Positions 26,717 to 35,193 of a stretch of 64,000 bases of DNA are shown one piece after another; the stretch's first letter is position 1, and each line of letters starts with the position of its first letter. A program made the position numbers and the translations under genes. The DNA is from JAKALD01 sp963817785. GTDB lineage: Bacteria; Pseudomonadota; Gammaproteobacteria; Burkholderiales; SG8-39. The stretch is taken from positions 1 through 64,000 of the forward strand of contig CAWFPL010000005.1 of NCBI GenBank assembly GCA_963817785.1, read 5' to 3'. Under the pieces are notes generated by a model. It had not been told where the DNA came from and ran no database searches. It worked only from the letters and a program-made list of their open reading frames with translations.

Positions 26717-27163
26717 TTATCCTGGGATCCGCTTGCGTAGTAGTTCCAGACAACGGCGCAGTGCCGCGTCGCATTCTTCGGTGATCTCGCGCGTCGGTGT
26801 GCGTTCGCCGCGTACGCAGGGGTCGCGGTGGTGCTCAATGACTTCCATCGCGTGCATCATGTCCGCAATGTCGTCCGGCACCGGCGCGTCAATTTTTGGT
26901 CGACCGACGTGTAGGACGTCGCCGAGCGGGTGAAACACCGGAGCGAGGGAGTCGTCGAGCGTCGGCGCGAGGTACACACCAGGCTGAGTCGGGAAGACAT
27001 CGTCGCTTCGGGTGATCCCCGCGTGGTGCAGCGCCGCGTTTACGGCGTGCGTACCGGCGTTCATTGCGGCCCAGAACCAGAGCTCGAAGTCATCCATAGG
27101 ATCGAGCCGGGTGCGCAGCGCTTCGATCTTTGCGATCTTCTCCATGTGAGAGGCGACGTTCAT
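26717..27163 (-). CDS. Small protein, paralogue of the following gene
   Basis: 148 residues from ATG 27163, which overlaps the dehydrogenase stop codon in an ATGA arrangement. This decides the start against the longer frame to 27214. It shares the AGTHxxNxALHxxG pattern with its neighbour and continues with an acidic segment around PVPDDIADMMHAMEVIEHH. Function unknown. Translational coupling to the D-2-hydroxyacid dehydrogenase ties it to the catabolic unit. Confidence 0.7.
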   Translation of the reverse strand: MNVASHMEKIAKIEALRTRLDPMDDFELWFWAAMNAGTHAVNAALHHAGITRSDDVFPTQPGVYLAPTLDDSLAPVFHPLGDVLHVGRPKIDAPVPDDIADMMHAMEVIEHHRDPCVRGERTPTREITEECDAALRRCLELLRKRIPG

Positions 27164-28182
27164 GTGTGGGTTTCCCTGAGAAGCGCTGCCGCGCGCGCAG
27201 CGGCTCGGGGCCATGCGTCGGAATTGAGAAGGTGCGCTGGGCGCTCCCCGGCAAGCGCCTGTAGCACCTGGCGCGCAGCGGAAAGCGACATACCTTCCAC
27301 CGCTTCATTGGTCAGGCCAGCCACATGGGGCGTCAGAATGACTTGGTCTAGCTCGTAGAAGGGGCTACCTAAGCCGTGCGGCTCGTGTTCGTAGACGTCG
27401 AGCGCAGCGCCAGCGATCCAGTGCTCGCGCAGCGCGCGTACTAGTGCGTCCTGCTGCACCACCTTGCCGCGCGACGTATTAACGAGGAACGCGCTCGGTT
27501 TCATACGCCGCAGCTGTGACTCGCCGATCATTCCGCGTGTTTCGGGAGTGAGCTCCGGATGCAGAGACACCACGTCGGAGCGCTCGAGCAGTTCGTTCAG
27601 CGATCCCGCCATGCTGGCGCTGAGCGCCTCAACCTTCGCGGTTGGCACGTACGGATCCCATGCGATAACTCGCATACCGAAAGCTGCAATCGCTTTGCGT
27701 GCGGTCTCTGTCCCAATCTGGCCAAGGCCAACGATGCCGAGGGTCTTACCCTCGAGTTCCACGTACGTAGCGAAATCGGCGCGGTGCTGCCACCCGTCAC
27801 CGCTCCGCATCCAGTGGTCCAAGACAAGTATGCGCTTGGCCAAAGCAAGAATCAGCGCGATCGCCGTCTCGGATACCGGCCGCATGCCGAAGCCGGGATT
27901 GTTGACCACTGCGACGCCATATCGCGTCGCTGCCGCAATGTCAATCGCATCGGTTCCGCGGCCGGAGCATGCAGCGACTATGAGGTGAGGAGCAGTCGCG
28001 AGCACCGCTTCGTCGACGCGCTGCGGGTAGCGTGCGCATAGAGCGTGCGCGTCGCGCGCTGCTTCGATCACCATCTCCGGAATCGGCCCACGCAGGACGC
28101 GCACCTCGCATAGCTCGCGCAGCAAGGCCTCTCCCGCTGGGTGGTACATCGGCTCGGCGAGGACAACGATCGGTCGGGCCAT
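27160..28182 (-). CDS. D-isomer-specific 2-hydroxyacid dehydrogenase
   Basis: 340 residues. The NAD-binding motif GIVGLGQIGTETARK is followed by the conserved VNTSRGKVV (catalytic Arg) and LTPHVAGLT (catalytic His). This family interconverts 2-oxoacids and D-2-hydroxyacids. It is the first gene of the minus-strand unit, divergent from the UxaA-type hydro-lyase genes across a 361-base control region. With the Ldh2-type enzyme encoded at 30717 it could interconvert two enantiomers through a shared 2-oxoacid. Confidence 0.93.
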   Translation of the reverse strand: MARPIVVLAEPMYHPAGEALLRELCEVRVLRGPIPEMVIEAARDAHALCARYPQRVDEAVLATAPHLIVAACSGRGTDAIDIAAATRYGVAVVNNPGFGMRPVSETAIALILALAKRILVLDHWMRSGDGWQHRADFATYVELEGKTLGIVGLGQIGTETARKAIAAFGMRVIAWDPYVPTAKVEALSASMAGSLNELLERSDVVSLHPELTPETRGMIGESQLRRMKPSAFLVNTSRGKVVQQDALVRALREHWIAGAALDVYEHEPHGLGSPFYELDQVILTPHVAGLTNEAVEGMSLSAARQVLQALAGERPAHLLNSDAWPRAAARAAALLRETHT

Positions 28183-28457
28183 GGTTAACGTTTCGAAAGC
28201 TCGCGTCCGTGGACAACCATCCTCAGACGAACGAGATCGTTGTCGCGATAGTGCTTCGGTTTACGCGAGCTCATATCGGCGTGCTCCCAATGGCTGCCCT
28301 TTATAATCTACCTTCATCCCGCGTCCTTTCATGCCGTGCCCTCCACGGAACGCCACAAGCCTTCTTGGCATCACCCTGCGCTTCGTTTCATGGTGTTCCC
28401 CTCGATCGGAGTGAATGTACGCGGGCCCCTCAGGCGCTGTCAACGGATGGCCAGAAC

Positions 28458-28469
28458 TCCTATATAGGA
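28458..28469. promoter_or_regulatory. Palindrome copy 1, candidate GntR operator
   Basis: TCCTATATAGGA is a perfect 12-base palindrome 17 bases upstream of the candidate -35 box. A second copy with one change lies 68 bases downstream. The GntR/UTRA regulator encoded in the same operon is the obvious candidate to bind it. Confidence 0.5.
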
Positions 28470-28486
28470 CATGCTGCGTCGCAGCG

Positions 28487-28515
28487 TTGACCGCTATGCT
28501 CTGAACCGATACCTT
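28487..28515 (+). promoter_or_regulatory. Candidate sigma-70 promoter for the hydro-lyase operon
   Basis: TTGACC (28487-28492), a 17-base spacer and TACCTT (28510-28515) lie between the two TCCTATATAGGA-type palindromes, 28 bases before the start codon at 28544. The placement suits repression by DNA looping or double-site binding. Confidence 0.4.
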
Positions 28516-28525
28516 GTAGCGCGAA

Positions 28526-28537
28526 TCTTATATAGGA
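28526..28537. promoter_or_regulatory. Palindrome copy 2, overlapping the ribosome-binding site
   Basis: TCTTATATAGGA differs from copy 1 at one base. Its AGGA end forms part of the ribosome-binding site (AGGAG) of the gene starting at 28544, so a bound repressor would cover the transcription start region. Confidence 0.45.
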
Positions 28538-28543
28538 GTTTGC

Positions 28544-28834
28544 ATGCCACGTGCCATCGTGCTCCACCATTCCGATAATGTCGGCACCCTCATCGACCGC
28601 GGCAGCGCAGGCGAGTCCTGCACACTGCAGGGGGAGAACTCGGGCTCGGTGAAGCTTGTAGAGGACGTACCATTTGGGCACAAAGTGTGCGTCCGGGACA
28701 CGCCGCTGGGGGGCGAAGTACTGAAATATGGGCAGGTCATCGGGCGCGCGAGCCGCATGCTCAAGGCGGGTCAGCACGTCCACGTTCACAACGTAGAATC
28801 CGGCCGTGGCCGGGGCGATCAAGTGAAGAGGTAG
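28544..28834 (+). CDS. UxaA-family hydro-lyase, small (SAF-domain) subunit
   Basis: 96 residues with a SAF domain and the C-terminal signature GQHVHVHNVESGRGRGD, characteristic of the small part of altronate dehydratase (UxaA), galactarate-type dehydratases and sulfolactate sulfo-lyase SuyA. A separate small subunit of this size, followed at once by a large subunit, is the layout of SuyA/SuyB-like enzymes. The substrate is probably a 2-hydroxy or 3-substituted acid. The next gene starts 3 bases later. Confidence 0.85.
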   Translation: MPRAIVLHHSDNVGTLIDRGSAGESCTLQGENSGSVKLVEDVPFGHKVCVRDTPLGGEVLKYGQVIGRASRMLKAGQHVHVHNVESGRGRGDQVKR

Positions 28835-28837
28835 GCC

Positions 28838-29992
28838 ATGGCGAAGACGTTCCTCGGATATACGCGCGAAAACGGCGCGGTCGGCGTTCGCAACTGGGTT
28901 GCAGTCATTTCGATCATGGACAACTGCAATCCAGTGACACGTGCCATCGCGCACGCGGTGGACGGGACCATCCCGATCACTACGCTCTTCGTGCGCGGAC
29001 AGTACGGGCGCGACCTTGAGATCACCTTGAACACGCTCGGAGGCATGGGGAGCAATCCCAATCTCGCGGCGGTGCTGCTTGTCGGGCTAGAAGAGCAAAC
29101 GACCGAAGAGGTCGCGAATCGCATTCGCGGGACTGGAAAGCCGATTGAGGCGATCACCTTGCAGCCGCACGGCACTATTAACGCGGTCGCGGAGGGAACG
29201 CGACGGGCGATGAAACTCGTGCTGCGCGCCTCGAACGCTCGCCGTCGTCCGTGCCCGGCTTCGGCTCTGGTAGTGGGTGTCGAGTGCGGTGGCTCGGACA
29301 CCACCTCCGGGCTCACTTGCAACCCAACAATCGGGCGGATGGCCGACAGGCTCGTAGACGACGGCGGGACGGTTATCATCTCGGAGACTTCCGAGTTTCT
29401 CGGCGCCGAGTACTTATTCGCCGAGCGAGCGGCGAATGAGTCAGTGAAGAAGGCGTTCACCGGCGCCGTGCTCGGTCTTGAACGCGAGGCGGTCTCGCGC
29501 GGCATGGACATACGCGGCACCAACCCGACGCCGGACAATATCCGTGGCGGGCTCACCACGATCGAAGAGAAGGCGCTCGGCGCGATGGCGAAGGCGGGAT
29601 CGCGGCCGCTCGTCGGCGTGCTCGGCTACGGTGAGACGCCGAAGGCGAACGGGCTGCATTTCATGGACGCGCCGGCGCCAGCGGTCGAAAATCTAACGGC
29701 CATGGCGGCGGCAGGCTGTCAGCTCATTTTTTTTGGTACCGGCGTCGGCAATCCAATCGGCAACGTGGTTGCGCCGACGATCAAGGTAAGCGGTAACGTG
29801 AACACCCTGCGGACAATGGCCGATAACATCGATTACGACGTTTCTGACATCCTCGAGAAGGGCACGAAGGTCGTCGGTCTGGGCGACGGCCTTTACGACT
29901 ATGCGATGGAAGTCGCTTCGGGTACGCGCACCACCAGCGAGATCCTCGACGTTCGGGAAACAGCAATCAGCCGCTTCGAGCGTACGATCTGA
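28838..29992 (+). CDS. UxaA-family hydro-lyase, large subunit
   Basis: 384 residues of the UxaA C-terminal family. The start FLGYTRENGAVGVRNWV, the cysteine-containing VVGVECGGSDTTSGLTCNP and the IFFGTGVGNPIG ... APTIKVSGN segments are typical. Together with the SAF subunit it should catalyse a metal- or iron-sulfur-dependent elimination from a hydroxyacid. Whether the substrate is an aldonate, tartrate-like acid or sulfolactate cannot be settled from sequence alone. Confidence 0.9.
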   Translation: MAKTFLGYTRENGAVGVRNWVAVISIMDNCNPVTRAIAHAVDGTIPITTLFVRGQYGRDLEITLNTLGGMGSNPNLAAVLLVGLEEQTTEEVANRIRGTGKPIEAITLQPHGTINAVAEGTRRAMKLVLRASNARRRPCPASALVVGVECGGSDTTSGLTCNPTIGRMADRLVDDGGTVIISETSEFLGAEYLFAERAANESVKKAFTGAVLGLEREAVSRGMDIRGTNPTPDNIRGGLTTIEEKALGAMAKAGSRPLVGVLGYGETPKANGLHFMDAPAPAVENLTAMAAAGCQLIFFGTGVGNPIGNVVAPTIKVSGNVNTLRTMADNIDYDVSDILEKGTKVVGLGDGLYDYAMEVASGTRTTSEILDVRETAISRFERTI

Positions 29993-30007
29993 TACGCCGT
30001 ACCACGA

Positions 30008-30700
30008 ATGACGAAGCTTTCCCGCATCTGCGATTCAATCATTGGCCGCATAGAGTCAGGAGCGCTGTTGGAAGGTGACCGGCTGCCTTCGGAGGAGCAA
30101 CTAGCGGCAAGCTATCGCGTGAGCGTGGGTACAATTCAAAGGGCGCTTGCACACCTCGCACACTCCCGGCTCGTCTCGCGCGAGCATGGCCGCGGCACCT
30201 TTGTTTCGGGCGCAAGTTTGATGCCGGCCGAAGTGCGCTATCTGCGCTTTCGCGACTCTGCGGGAAATGAGCTGCCACACTATATCCACGTGCGTTCGGT
30301 GAAGCGCATGAAGAAGAAGGGCGCGTGGTCCGAATTCCTTGCCGCGGAAAGCTTCGTGCGCATCGAACGATCCTTGAATGTCGGTGGGCGGCTGGATCTC
30401 TACAGCGAGTTCTGGCTGCGGGAATCCGACTTTGCGCGGCTCGGCGGCATCGACCGCAAAGCGTTAGCGAAGAACCTGCGCGTGATGCTCGGCCAGCAGC
30501 TTGCGCTCCCGACGCTGCGTGTCGATCAGTGGATCCGGTTCGAGCCGCCGACTGCGCCGGCAGCGCGCCAGCTGGCACTCGATGAGAACGCACCATGCTT
30601 CGTTATGGAGATGCGGGGTTACACACTACGAGACCGACCACTCTATTGGCAGCGCGTATGTGCTGGACCATTCCCGGAAAACCTCGTCATCGTGCGCTAG
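30008..30700 (+). CDS. GntR-family regulator with UTRA domain (HutC-like)
   Basis: 230 residues. The N-terminal winged helix reads DRLPSEEQLAASYRVSVGTI then QRALAHLAHSRLVSREHGRG, and the C-terminal UTRA domain binds a small effector. It lies 15 bases after the hydro-lyase large subunit, so it is within the operon it probably controls, presumably via the TATATA palindromes at 28458 and 28526. The likely effector is the substrate or an intermediate of the pathway. Confidence 0.92.
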   Translation: MTKLSRICDSIIGRIESGALLEGDRLPSEEQLAASYRVSVGTIQRALAHLAHSRLVSREHGRGTFVSGASLMPAEVRYLRFRDSAGNELPHYIHVRSVKRMKKKGAWSEFLAAESFVRIERSLNVGGRLDLYSEFWLRESDFARLGGIDRKALAKNLRVMLGQQLALPTLRVDQWIRFEPPTAPAARQLALDENAPCFVMEMRGYTLRDRPLYWQRVCAGPFPENLVIVR

Positions 30701-30716
30701 AGTGGACCACCAAAAA

Positions 30717-31790
30717 ATGCCCGGCGAATCTCTTTCGTCGCGACCGAGTGATCCCGGTCCGACTCTGCATCCACCCGCCCTCCTTGAGCACTGGACAAGA
30801 CGGCTGTTCGAATCTTGCGGCATGCCGCTGGATCAGGCAGCAGAAGCGGCAGCGATCATTGTACGTAGCGAGTTACGCGGTTACAGGACGCACGGGATGA
30901 CGCGTGTCGCGTCGTATGTCGAGCGCCTGCAGTCGGGGGACTTCAATCCAACGCCGGCTATGCGTGATCATGTGTTCCCGGGTGGCGTCGTGCTCGACGC
31001 TGACGGGGCGATGGGGCAAATCGCGGGGCCTTACGCATTGCGCCTCGGTCTCAAGGCGCTCGAAGCGAGTGCATCTGTGCTGGTAGCGATCCAGCAATGC
31101 GGACACCTTGGCGCGCTTGGGATGTACGCACTACTTGCTGCCGAGGCAGGCGCCTTCTGCATGCTTGGCCAGCGCACGCCGCCAATCCTTGGCGTGAAAG
31201 GGTTCGCGCGATCGGCGATCGGGCATAACCCGATTGCCTTCGGTTGCCCATTGCCGGGTGGCGAGCCGATTGTCTTCGATATTGCGTGCAGCGTGGCCGC
31301 GCGCGGCCACATCCTGCTTGCCGCGCGCGAAGGCCGTCCTATACCTGAGAATTGGGCGCTAGACGAGACCGGACTTCCAACCACCGACGCGCAGCGTGCG
31401 CTGAAAGGATCGCTACTGCCAATGGGTGGCCATAAAGGCATTGGCATCGCAATGATGGTAGAAGTGCTGGCCGGGGCACTATCCGCGACGGCGGTCTCGC
31501 TTGAGGCCGGACGCAACGAGTTGCCACTCGCAGGTGCGATGGGCCGGCAGGGAGCGTTCCTGTGGATGGTGAAGCCCGATGCTTTCGCAACGAAGGAGTT
31601 ATTCGGCGTTTACATGGCGCGCTGGACCGAAACCTACCTTTCCGCAGGGGGCGATCTAGCGCGATTGCCTGGAAACCGCGGTGCGCAACTCGAGCGCAGT
31701 GGTCGCGCAGCCGGCATTGCATTGTCTGAAGCTGTCCAGCAGGAACTCGCTGTGCTTGGCGAGAAACTCGGTATCCCGCTTCCATCGTGA
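30717..31790 (+). CDS. Ldh2-family (malate/L-lactate-type) NAD(P)-dependent dehydrogenase
   Basis: 357 residues from ATG 30717. Family signatures are ELRGYRTHGMTRV at the N-terminus, the His-containing QCGHLGALGMYALLA, and GFARSAIGHNPIAFGCPLPG. This family oxidises L-lactate, malate, ureidoglycolate or (R)-sulfolactate (ComC) and is unrelated in fold to D-2-hydroxyacid dehydrogenases. The opposite stereo-preference to the enzyme at 27160-28182 is notable. It follows the GntR gene by 16 bases. Confidence 0.9.
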   Translation: MPGESLSSRPSDPGPTLHPPALLEHWTRRLFESCGMPLDQAAEAAAIIVRSELRGYRTHGMTRVASYVERLQSGDFNPTPAMRDHVFPGGVVLDADGAMGQIAGPYALRLGLKALEASASVLVAIQQCGHLGALGMYALLAAEAGAFCMLGQRTPPILGVKGFARSAIGHNPIAFGCPLPGGEPIVFDIACSVAARGHILLAAREGRPIPENWALDETGLPTTDAQRALKGSLLPMGGHKGIGIAMMVEVLAGALSATAVSLEAGRNELPLAGAMGRQGAFLWMVKPDAFATKELFGVYMARWTETYLSAGGDLARLPGNRGAQLERSGRAAGIALSEAVQQELAVLGEKLGIPLPS

Positions 31791-31927
31791 GGACCGCCGA
31801 TAGGTCCGCGCGTGGGCGCTGTCGCCTGATGCATTCTGGTTCGACTAGACGCAGTCCTTCATCTACGGTCATGAACTAACCGAAAACCTGCGTAAGACAG
31901 GAACCCACCACAGGAAGAGGAGGCACC

Positions 31928-33178
31928 ATGAAAGGTATCGTTACAAGGACCGCTCGCATCGTCGGCGCGGCTGCGATCTGCGCCGCCCTCAGTTTCACGG
32001 GCATTGCCGCTGCGGCCGACCCGCAGGGGGACACCATTGTCCTCGGAGCAGCCGTTTCGCTCACCGGAAAATATGGGCAGTTAGGCAAAATAACGGTCGA
32101 CGGGTACAACCTCGCGGTGAAGATGATCAACGAGCACGGCGGGGTTATGGTCAATGGCAAGAAGTATAAGTTCGCGACCAAGTATTACGACGACGAGTCC
32201 AATCCAGCGGTCACCGCCCAACTGTTCGAGCGGCTGATCAACCAGGATGGCATCAAGTACGCGCTCGGGCCCTATGCCTCTGGGCCTACCAAGGCCGCCG
32301 CGCCGGTGACCGAACGGTACAGAATTCCGATGTTGGCGGACGAGGCCGCCTCGCGCGCGCTCTTCACGCAGGGCTACCGTTATCTGTTCGGCCCCCTGTC
32401 GACTTCGGAGCAGTACCTTGCACCAGTAGTCGACATCGCGGCGGCTTACGCCAAGGCGCACGGGATGAAGCCGAGCCAGCTAAAAGTCGCGCTCGTATTC
32501 GAGAACGATCCGTTCTCGCTCGACGTTAGGGCGGGCGCCGTGGACGAGGCGAAGAAGTACGACATGAAGATCGTGATTGACGACAGGATGCCGCGCGATC
32601 TGAGCGATATCTCCGCTACGCTCACCAAAGTCAAAGCGCTCAAGCCCGACTTGCTGCTCGCCTCCGGCCACGCCAAAGGGGCGGTCACCACCGTGCGCCA
32701 AATGAAGGAGCTTGGGGTGTACGTACCGATCGTCGGCATCACGCACTGCGAAGCGGCGAACCTGACGGGCAAGTTCGGCGCCGACGCGAACGGCATTCTG
32801 TGCCCTGCTCAATGGGCCGAAACGCTGACTTACAAGGACAACCTTTTCGGCACGGCGATGGATTTCTACCAGCTAGCCAAGAAGACTTACCCACACTACA
32901 ACGAGGTGCCATTTCAACTGGCGCAGGCCGCGGCCGCGATCGAGATCTGGGCCGACGCGTTCAAACGCGCCCAGAGTTTCGATACTGAGAAGCTGCGTGA
33001 CGCCCTCGCCGCAACTGACATGGAAACCTTCTACGGCAAGATCAAGTTCGATTCGACGGGGAAGAATGTCGCCAAGCCGATGGTGCTGCGCCAGATTCAG
33101 GACGGGAAATACGTCGTGGTGTCGCCGGCAAAGTACGCTGTAGGAAAACCGCAGCTCCCGCGCAAGGCAGGCAATTAA
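31928..33178 (+). CDS. LIV-type ABC transporter substrate-binding protein
   Basis: 416 residues. A cleavable signal peptide (hydrophobic to about residue 28, ending AAAAD) is followed by the periplasmic binding fold, with VLGAAVSLTGKYGQLGK and YALGPYASGPTKAAAPV typical of LivK-like proteins. A strong ribosome-binding site AGGAGG lies at 31918-31923. It captures the cluster's substrate, likely an organic acid rather than an amino acid given the neighbouring dehydrogenases. The first of five transporter genes in the order K-H-M-G-F. Confidence 0.93.
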   Translation: MKGIVTRTARIVGAAAICAALSFTGIAAAADPQGDTIVLGAAVSLTGKYGQLGKITVDGYNLAVKMINEHGGVMVNGKKYKFATKYYDDESNPAVTAQLFERLINQDGIKYALGPYASGPTKAAAPVTERYRIPMLADEAASRALFTQGYRYLFGPLSTSEQYLAPVVDIAAAYAKAHGMKPSQLKVALVFENDPFSLDVRAGAVDEAKKYDMKIVIDDRMPRDLSDISATLTKVKALKPDLLLASGHAKGAVTTVRQMKELGVYVPIVGITHCEAANLTGKFGADANGILCPAQWAETLTYKDNLFGTAMDFYQLAKKTYPHYNEVPFQLAQAAAAIEIWADAFKRAQSFDTEKLRDALAATDMETFYGKIKFDSTGKNVAKPMVLRQIQDGKYVVVSPAKYAVGKPQLPRKAGN

Positions 33179-33209
33179 CCGTATCGGTTCGGGGGATCGA
33201 GGAAGGAGG

Positions 33210-33235
33210 CGCACCAGCCCGTGCGGGCTGGTGCG
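33210..33235 (+). promoter_or_regulatory. Strong stem-loop between binding-protein and permease genes
   Basis: An 11-bp perfect stem (CGCACCAGCCC / GGGCTGGTGCG) with a GTGC loop and no T run. In ABC operons such intercistronic hairpins protect the upstream mRNA and give more binding protein than permease. It ends 9 bases before the permease start codon. Confidence 0.65.
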
Positions 33236-33244
33236 GCCTTGATT

Positions 33245-34147
33245 ATGTGGGAAAACCTGCAAATTCTCTTCACTGCCCCGGTCTTCAATGTTCAGCTGCT
33301 GTTGAACGGGCTGACCGTCGGCGCGGTCTTCGCGCTGGTCGCCTACGGCCTCGCACTCGTATGGGGCGTCACCAATATCAAGAATCTGGCGCAGGGCGAT
33401 TTCGTCATGGCAGGAGGCTATGGCGCTTATCTATTCTGGAAGCACGGCATCAATCCTCTCTACGCGATCTTGCCGACGGCGGCCGTCATGTTCGTGCTCG
33501 CCTGGATCCTTTACCGGCTGGTCATTAGGCGCGTGATCCAGCTCGATCTGTTCACGTCGCTCCTCGCCACATTCGGGCTGGCAATTGTCATCCAGCAGAC
33601 GCTAAATCTGATCTTCGGGCCTGAGGTGCGCACTGCACGATCGGGGCTTCCCGAGATCCACATGTTCGCCAACATGGTCACGTTTTCCGAAATCCGCCTC
33701 GTGTCGTTCGGATTGTGCGTACTGCTCGCGATCGCCATGGTGCTGTATTTGAAGAACAGCCGCATGGGCCAGGCGATCCGCGCCACCGCGCAGGACCCGC
33801 GCGCGGCGCGCGTGCTCGGCGTGAATACGGATCGCGTCTACGCGCTCACTTTTTCGATCAACGCGGCGATCTGCGGCGCCGCCGGCGCGCTGATCTCGAT
33901 GATCTGGGTCATCCAGCCCTTTTACGGTATCTCCTACTCGGTGCGGGCATTCGTGATCGTGACCGCGGCCGGGCTCGGCAACCTGCCCGGCGTGATCCTC
34001 ACTGCCCTGGGCCTAGGCGTGCTCGAGCAGTACAGCGGCTTCATCCTGGGTGCCCAGTTTCAGCAGGCAACCGTCGTCACATTGCTGCTCGTGATTCTGG
34101 TTTGGCGTCAAATCCTCCTACTGCGCCAGCGCAAGGCGCTGCAATGA
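33245..34147 (+). CDS. LIV-type ABC permease (LivH-like)
   Basis: 300 residues, eight or so membrane helices. Family segments are NGLTVGAVFALVAYGLALV and RATAQDPRAARVLGVNTDRV, the cytoplasmic EAA-like loop that contacts the ATPases. I use ATG 33245, since the upstream GTG frame from 33221 falls inside the hairpin. The stop overlaps the next start (ATGA). It forms half of the membrane channel with the LivM-like protein. Confidence 0.93.
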   Translation: MWENLQILFTAPVFNVQLLLNGLTVGAVFALVAYGLALVWGVTNIKNLAQGDFVMAGGYGAYLFWKHGINPLYAILPTAAVMFVLAWILYRLVIRRVIQLDLFTSLLATFGLAIVIQQTLNLIFGPEVRTARSGLPEIHMFANMVTFSEIRLVSFGLCVLLAIAMVLYLKNSRMGQAIRATAQDPRAARVLGVNTDRVYALTFSINAAICGAAGALISMIWVIQPFYGISYSVRAFVIVTAAGLGNLPGVILTALGLGVLEQYSGFILGAQFQQATVVTLLLVILVWRQILLLRQRKALQ

Positions 34148-35193
34148 CCCGGCGCTCGTTGTTGCTGCATCTCATGCTCCTAGCGGCGTGCGTCGCAACG
34201 CCCTTCGTCGTTCCTGGCCACTCGGTGCAGATGGCAGTGCTATGGATGATGATCCTGTTCGCCATGACTTGGGACACCGTTGGCGGCCAGATGGGCTATA
34301 ACTCACTCGGTAACATCCTGTTTTTTGGCTTCGGCATGTACGTGTGCGCGATTACGCAGATCGCCATCGTGTACAACGTCGCCAAATACACCGCGGCGAC
34401 CGGTGCGATCAAGGTCGATTTCACGAACCGGGAATACTTCGAGGGCCTCGCGCTCGGCGTGCTGTTCGCCGCGCTGAGCGCCACCGCGCTGGCGGCGATT
34501 CTGAGCCGAATCCTGTTCGGCCTGCGGGGGCCCTACTTCGCAATCGGCACGCTCGGGGCAGCGATCGCCGCAGCGGAACTCACCGCCGCGTGGGGTTACG
34601 TCGGTGCGGGCAGCGGTATCTCGATGCCGGTATACCCTGGTGGCCCGGGGGATCGTGAACGATTCTTCTACTTCATGTTCCTGATCGCGACGGTCCTTTG
34701 CTACCTGTTCCTGCGCTGGCTCTATGGTACGCGTTTCGGGCTGGCGATCAACGCCATCCGCGACGACGAGGACAAGGCCGAAGCGCTGGGATTGCACACG
34801 ATGCGGTATAAGACGATCGCTTGGTGCACGTCCGCATTCTTCCTCGGCATCGCTGGAGCGCTGTTCGGCAACATGAACGGCTTCATCGAGCCGCTCGACA
34901 TCGCCTATCCGACGCTGACCTTCGGCATCTACATGGTCGCCATGACGCTGCTCGGCGGTAAAGGCACCCTCTGGGGCCCGATTCTCGGGGCGGTGCTGTT
35001 CTACACGATCCAGCAGGTCACTTGGACCTATCTGCTCGGCTGGCAGTACATCGCGCTGGGGGTACTGATCATCGTGAATGTGGTGTACTTCCAGCAGGGG
35101 ATCATGGGCTGGCTCAAGGACCGCAAACCGGACTGGTTCGGCGTCCGGGTCGAACCGGCCGCCGGGAACGCGACCCGCGACGGCAGCTCATGA
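34144..35193 (+). CDS. LIV-type ABC permease (LivM-like)
   Basis: 349 residues with about ten membrane helices. The loop LYGTRFGLAINAIRDDEDKA then EALGLHTMRYK is the ATPase-contact region of LivM proteins, and TLLGGKGTLWGPILGA is a family signature. It starts within the stop codon of the LivH-like gene and overlaps the next ATPase gene by four bases, so translation is coupled along the operon. Confidence 0.94.
   Translation: MTRRSLLLHLMLLAACVATPFVVPGHSVQMAVLWMMILFAMTWDTVGGQMGYNSLGNILFFGFGMYVCAITQIAIVYNVAKYTAATGAIKVDFTNREYFEGLALGVLFAALSATALAAILSRILFGLRGPYFAIGTLGAAIAAAELTAAWGYVGAGSGISMPVYPGGPGDRERFFYFMFLIATVLCYLFLRWLYGTRFGLAINAIRDDEDKAEALGLHTMRYKTIAWCTSAFFLGIAGALFGNMNGFIEPLDIAYPTLTFGIYMVAMTLLGGKGTLWGPILGAVLFYTIQQVTWTYLLGWQYIALGVLIIVNVVYFQQGIMGWLKDRKPDWFGVRVEPAAGNATRDGSS

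Larger units (their letters stand above)
28183..28543. other. Divergent control region of the catabolic cluster
   Basis: No gene is seen. The region holds two copies of a TCCTATATAGGA-type palindrome near its right end and a plausible promoter for the rightward operon (listed separately). The left part probably carries the promoter of the leftward dehydrogenase unit, but no clear elements stand out. Confidence 0.6.
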
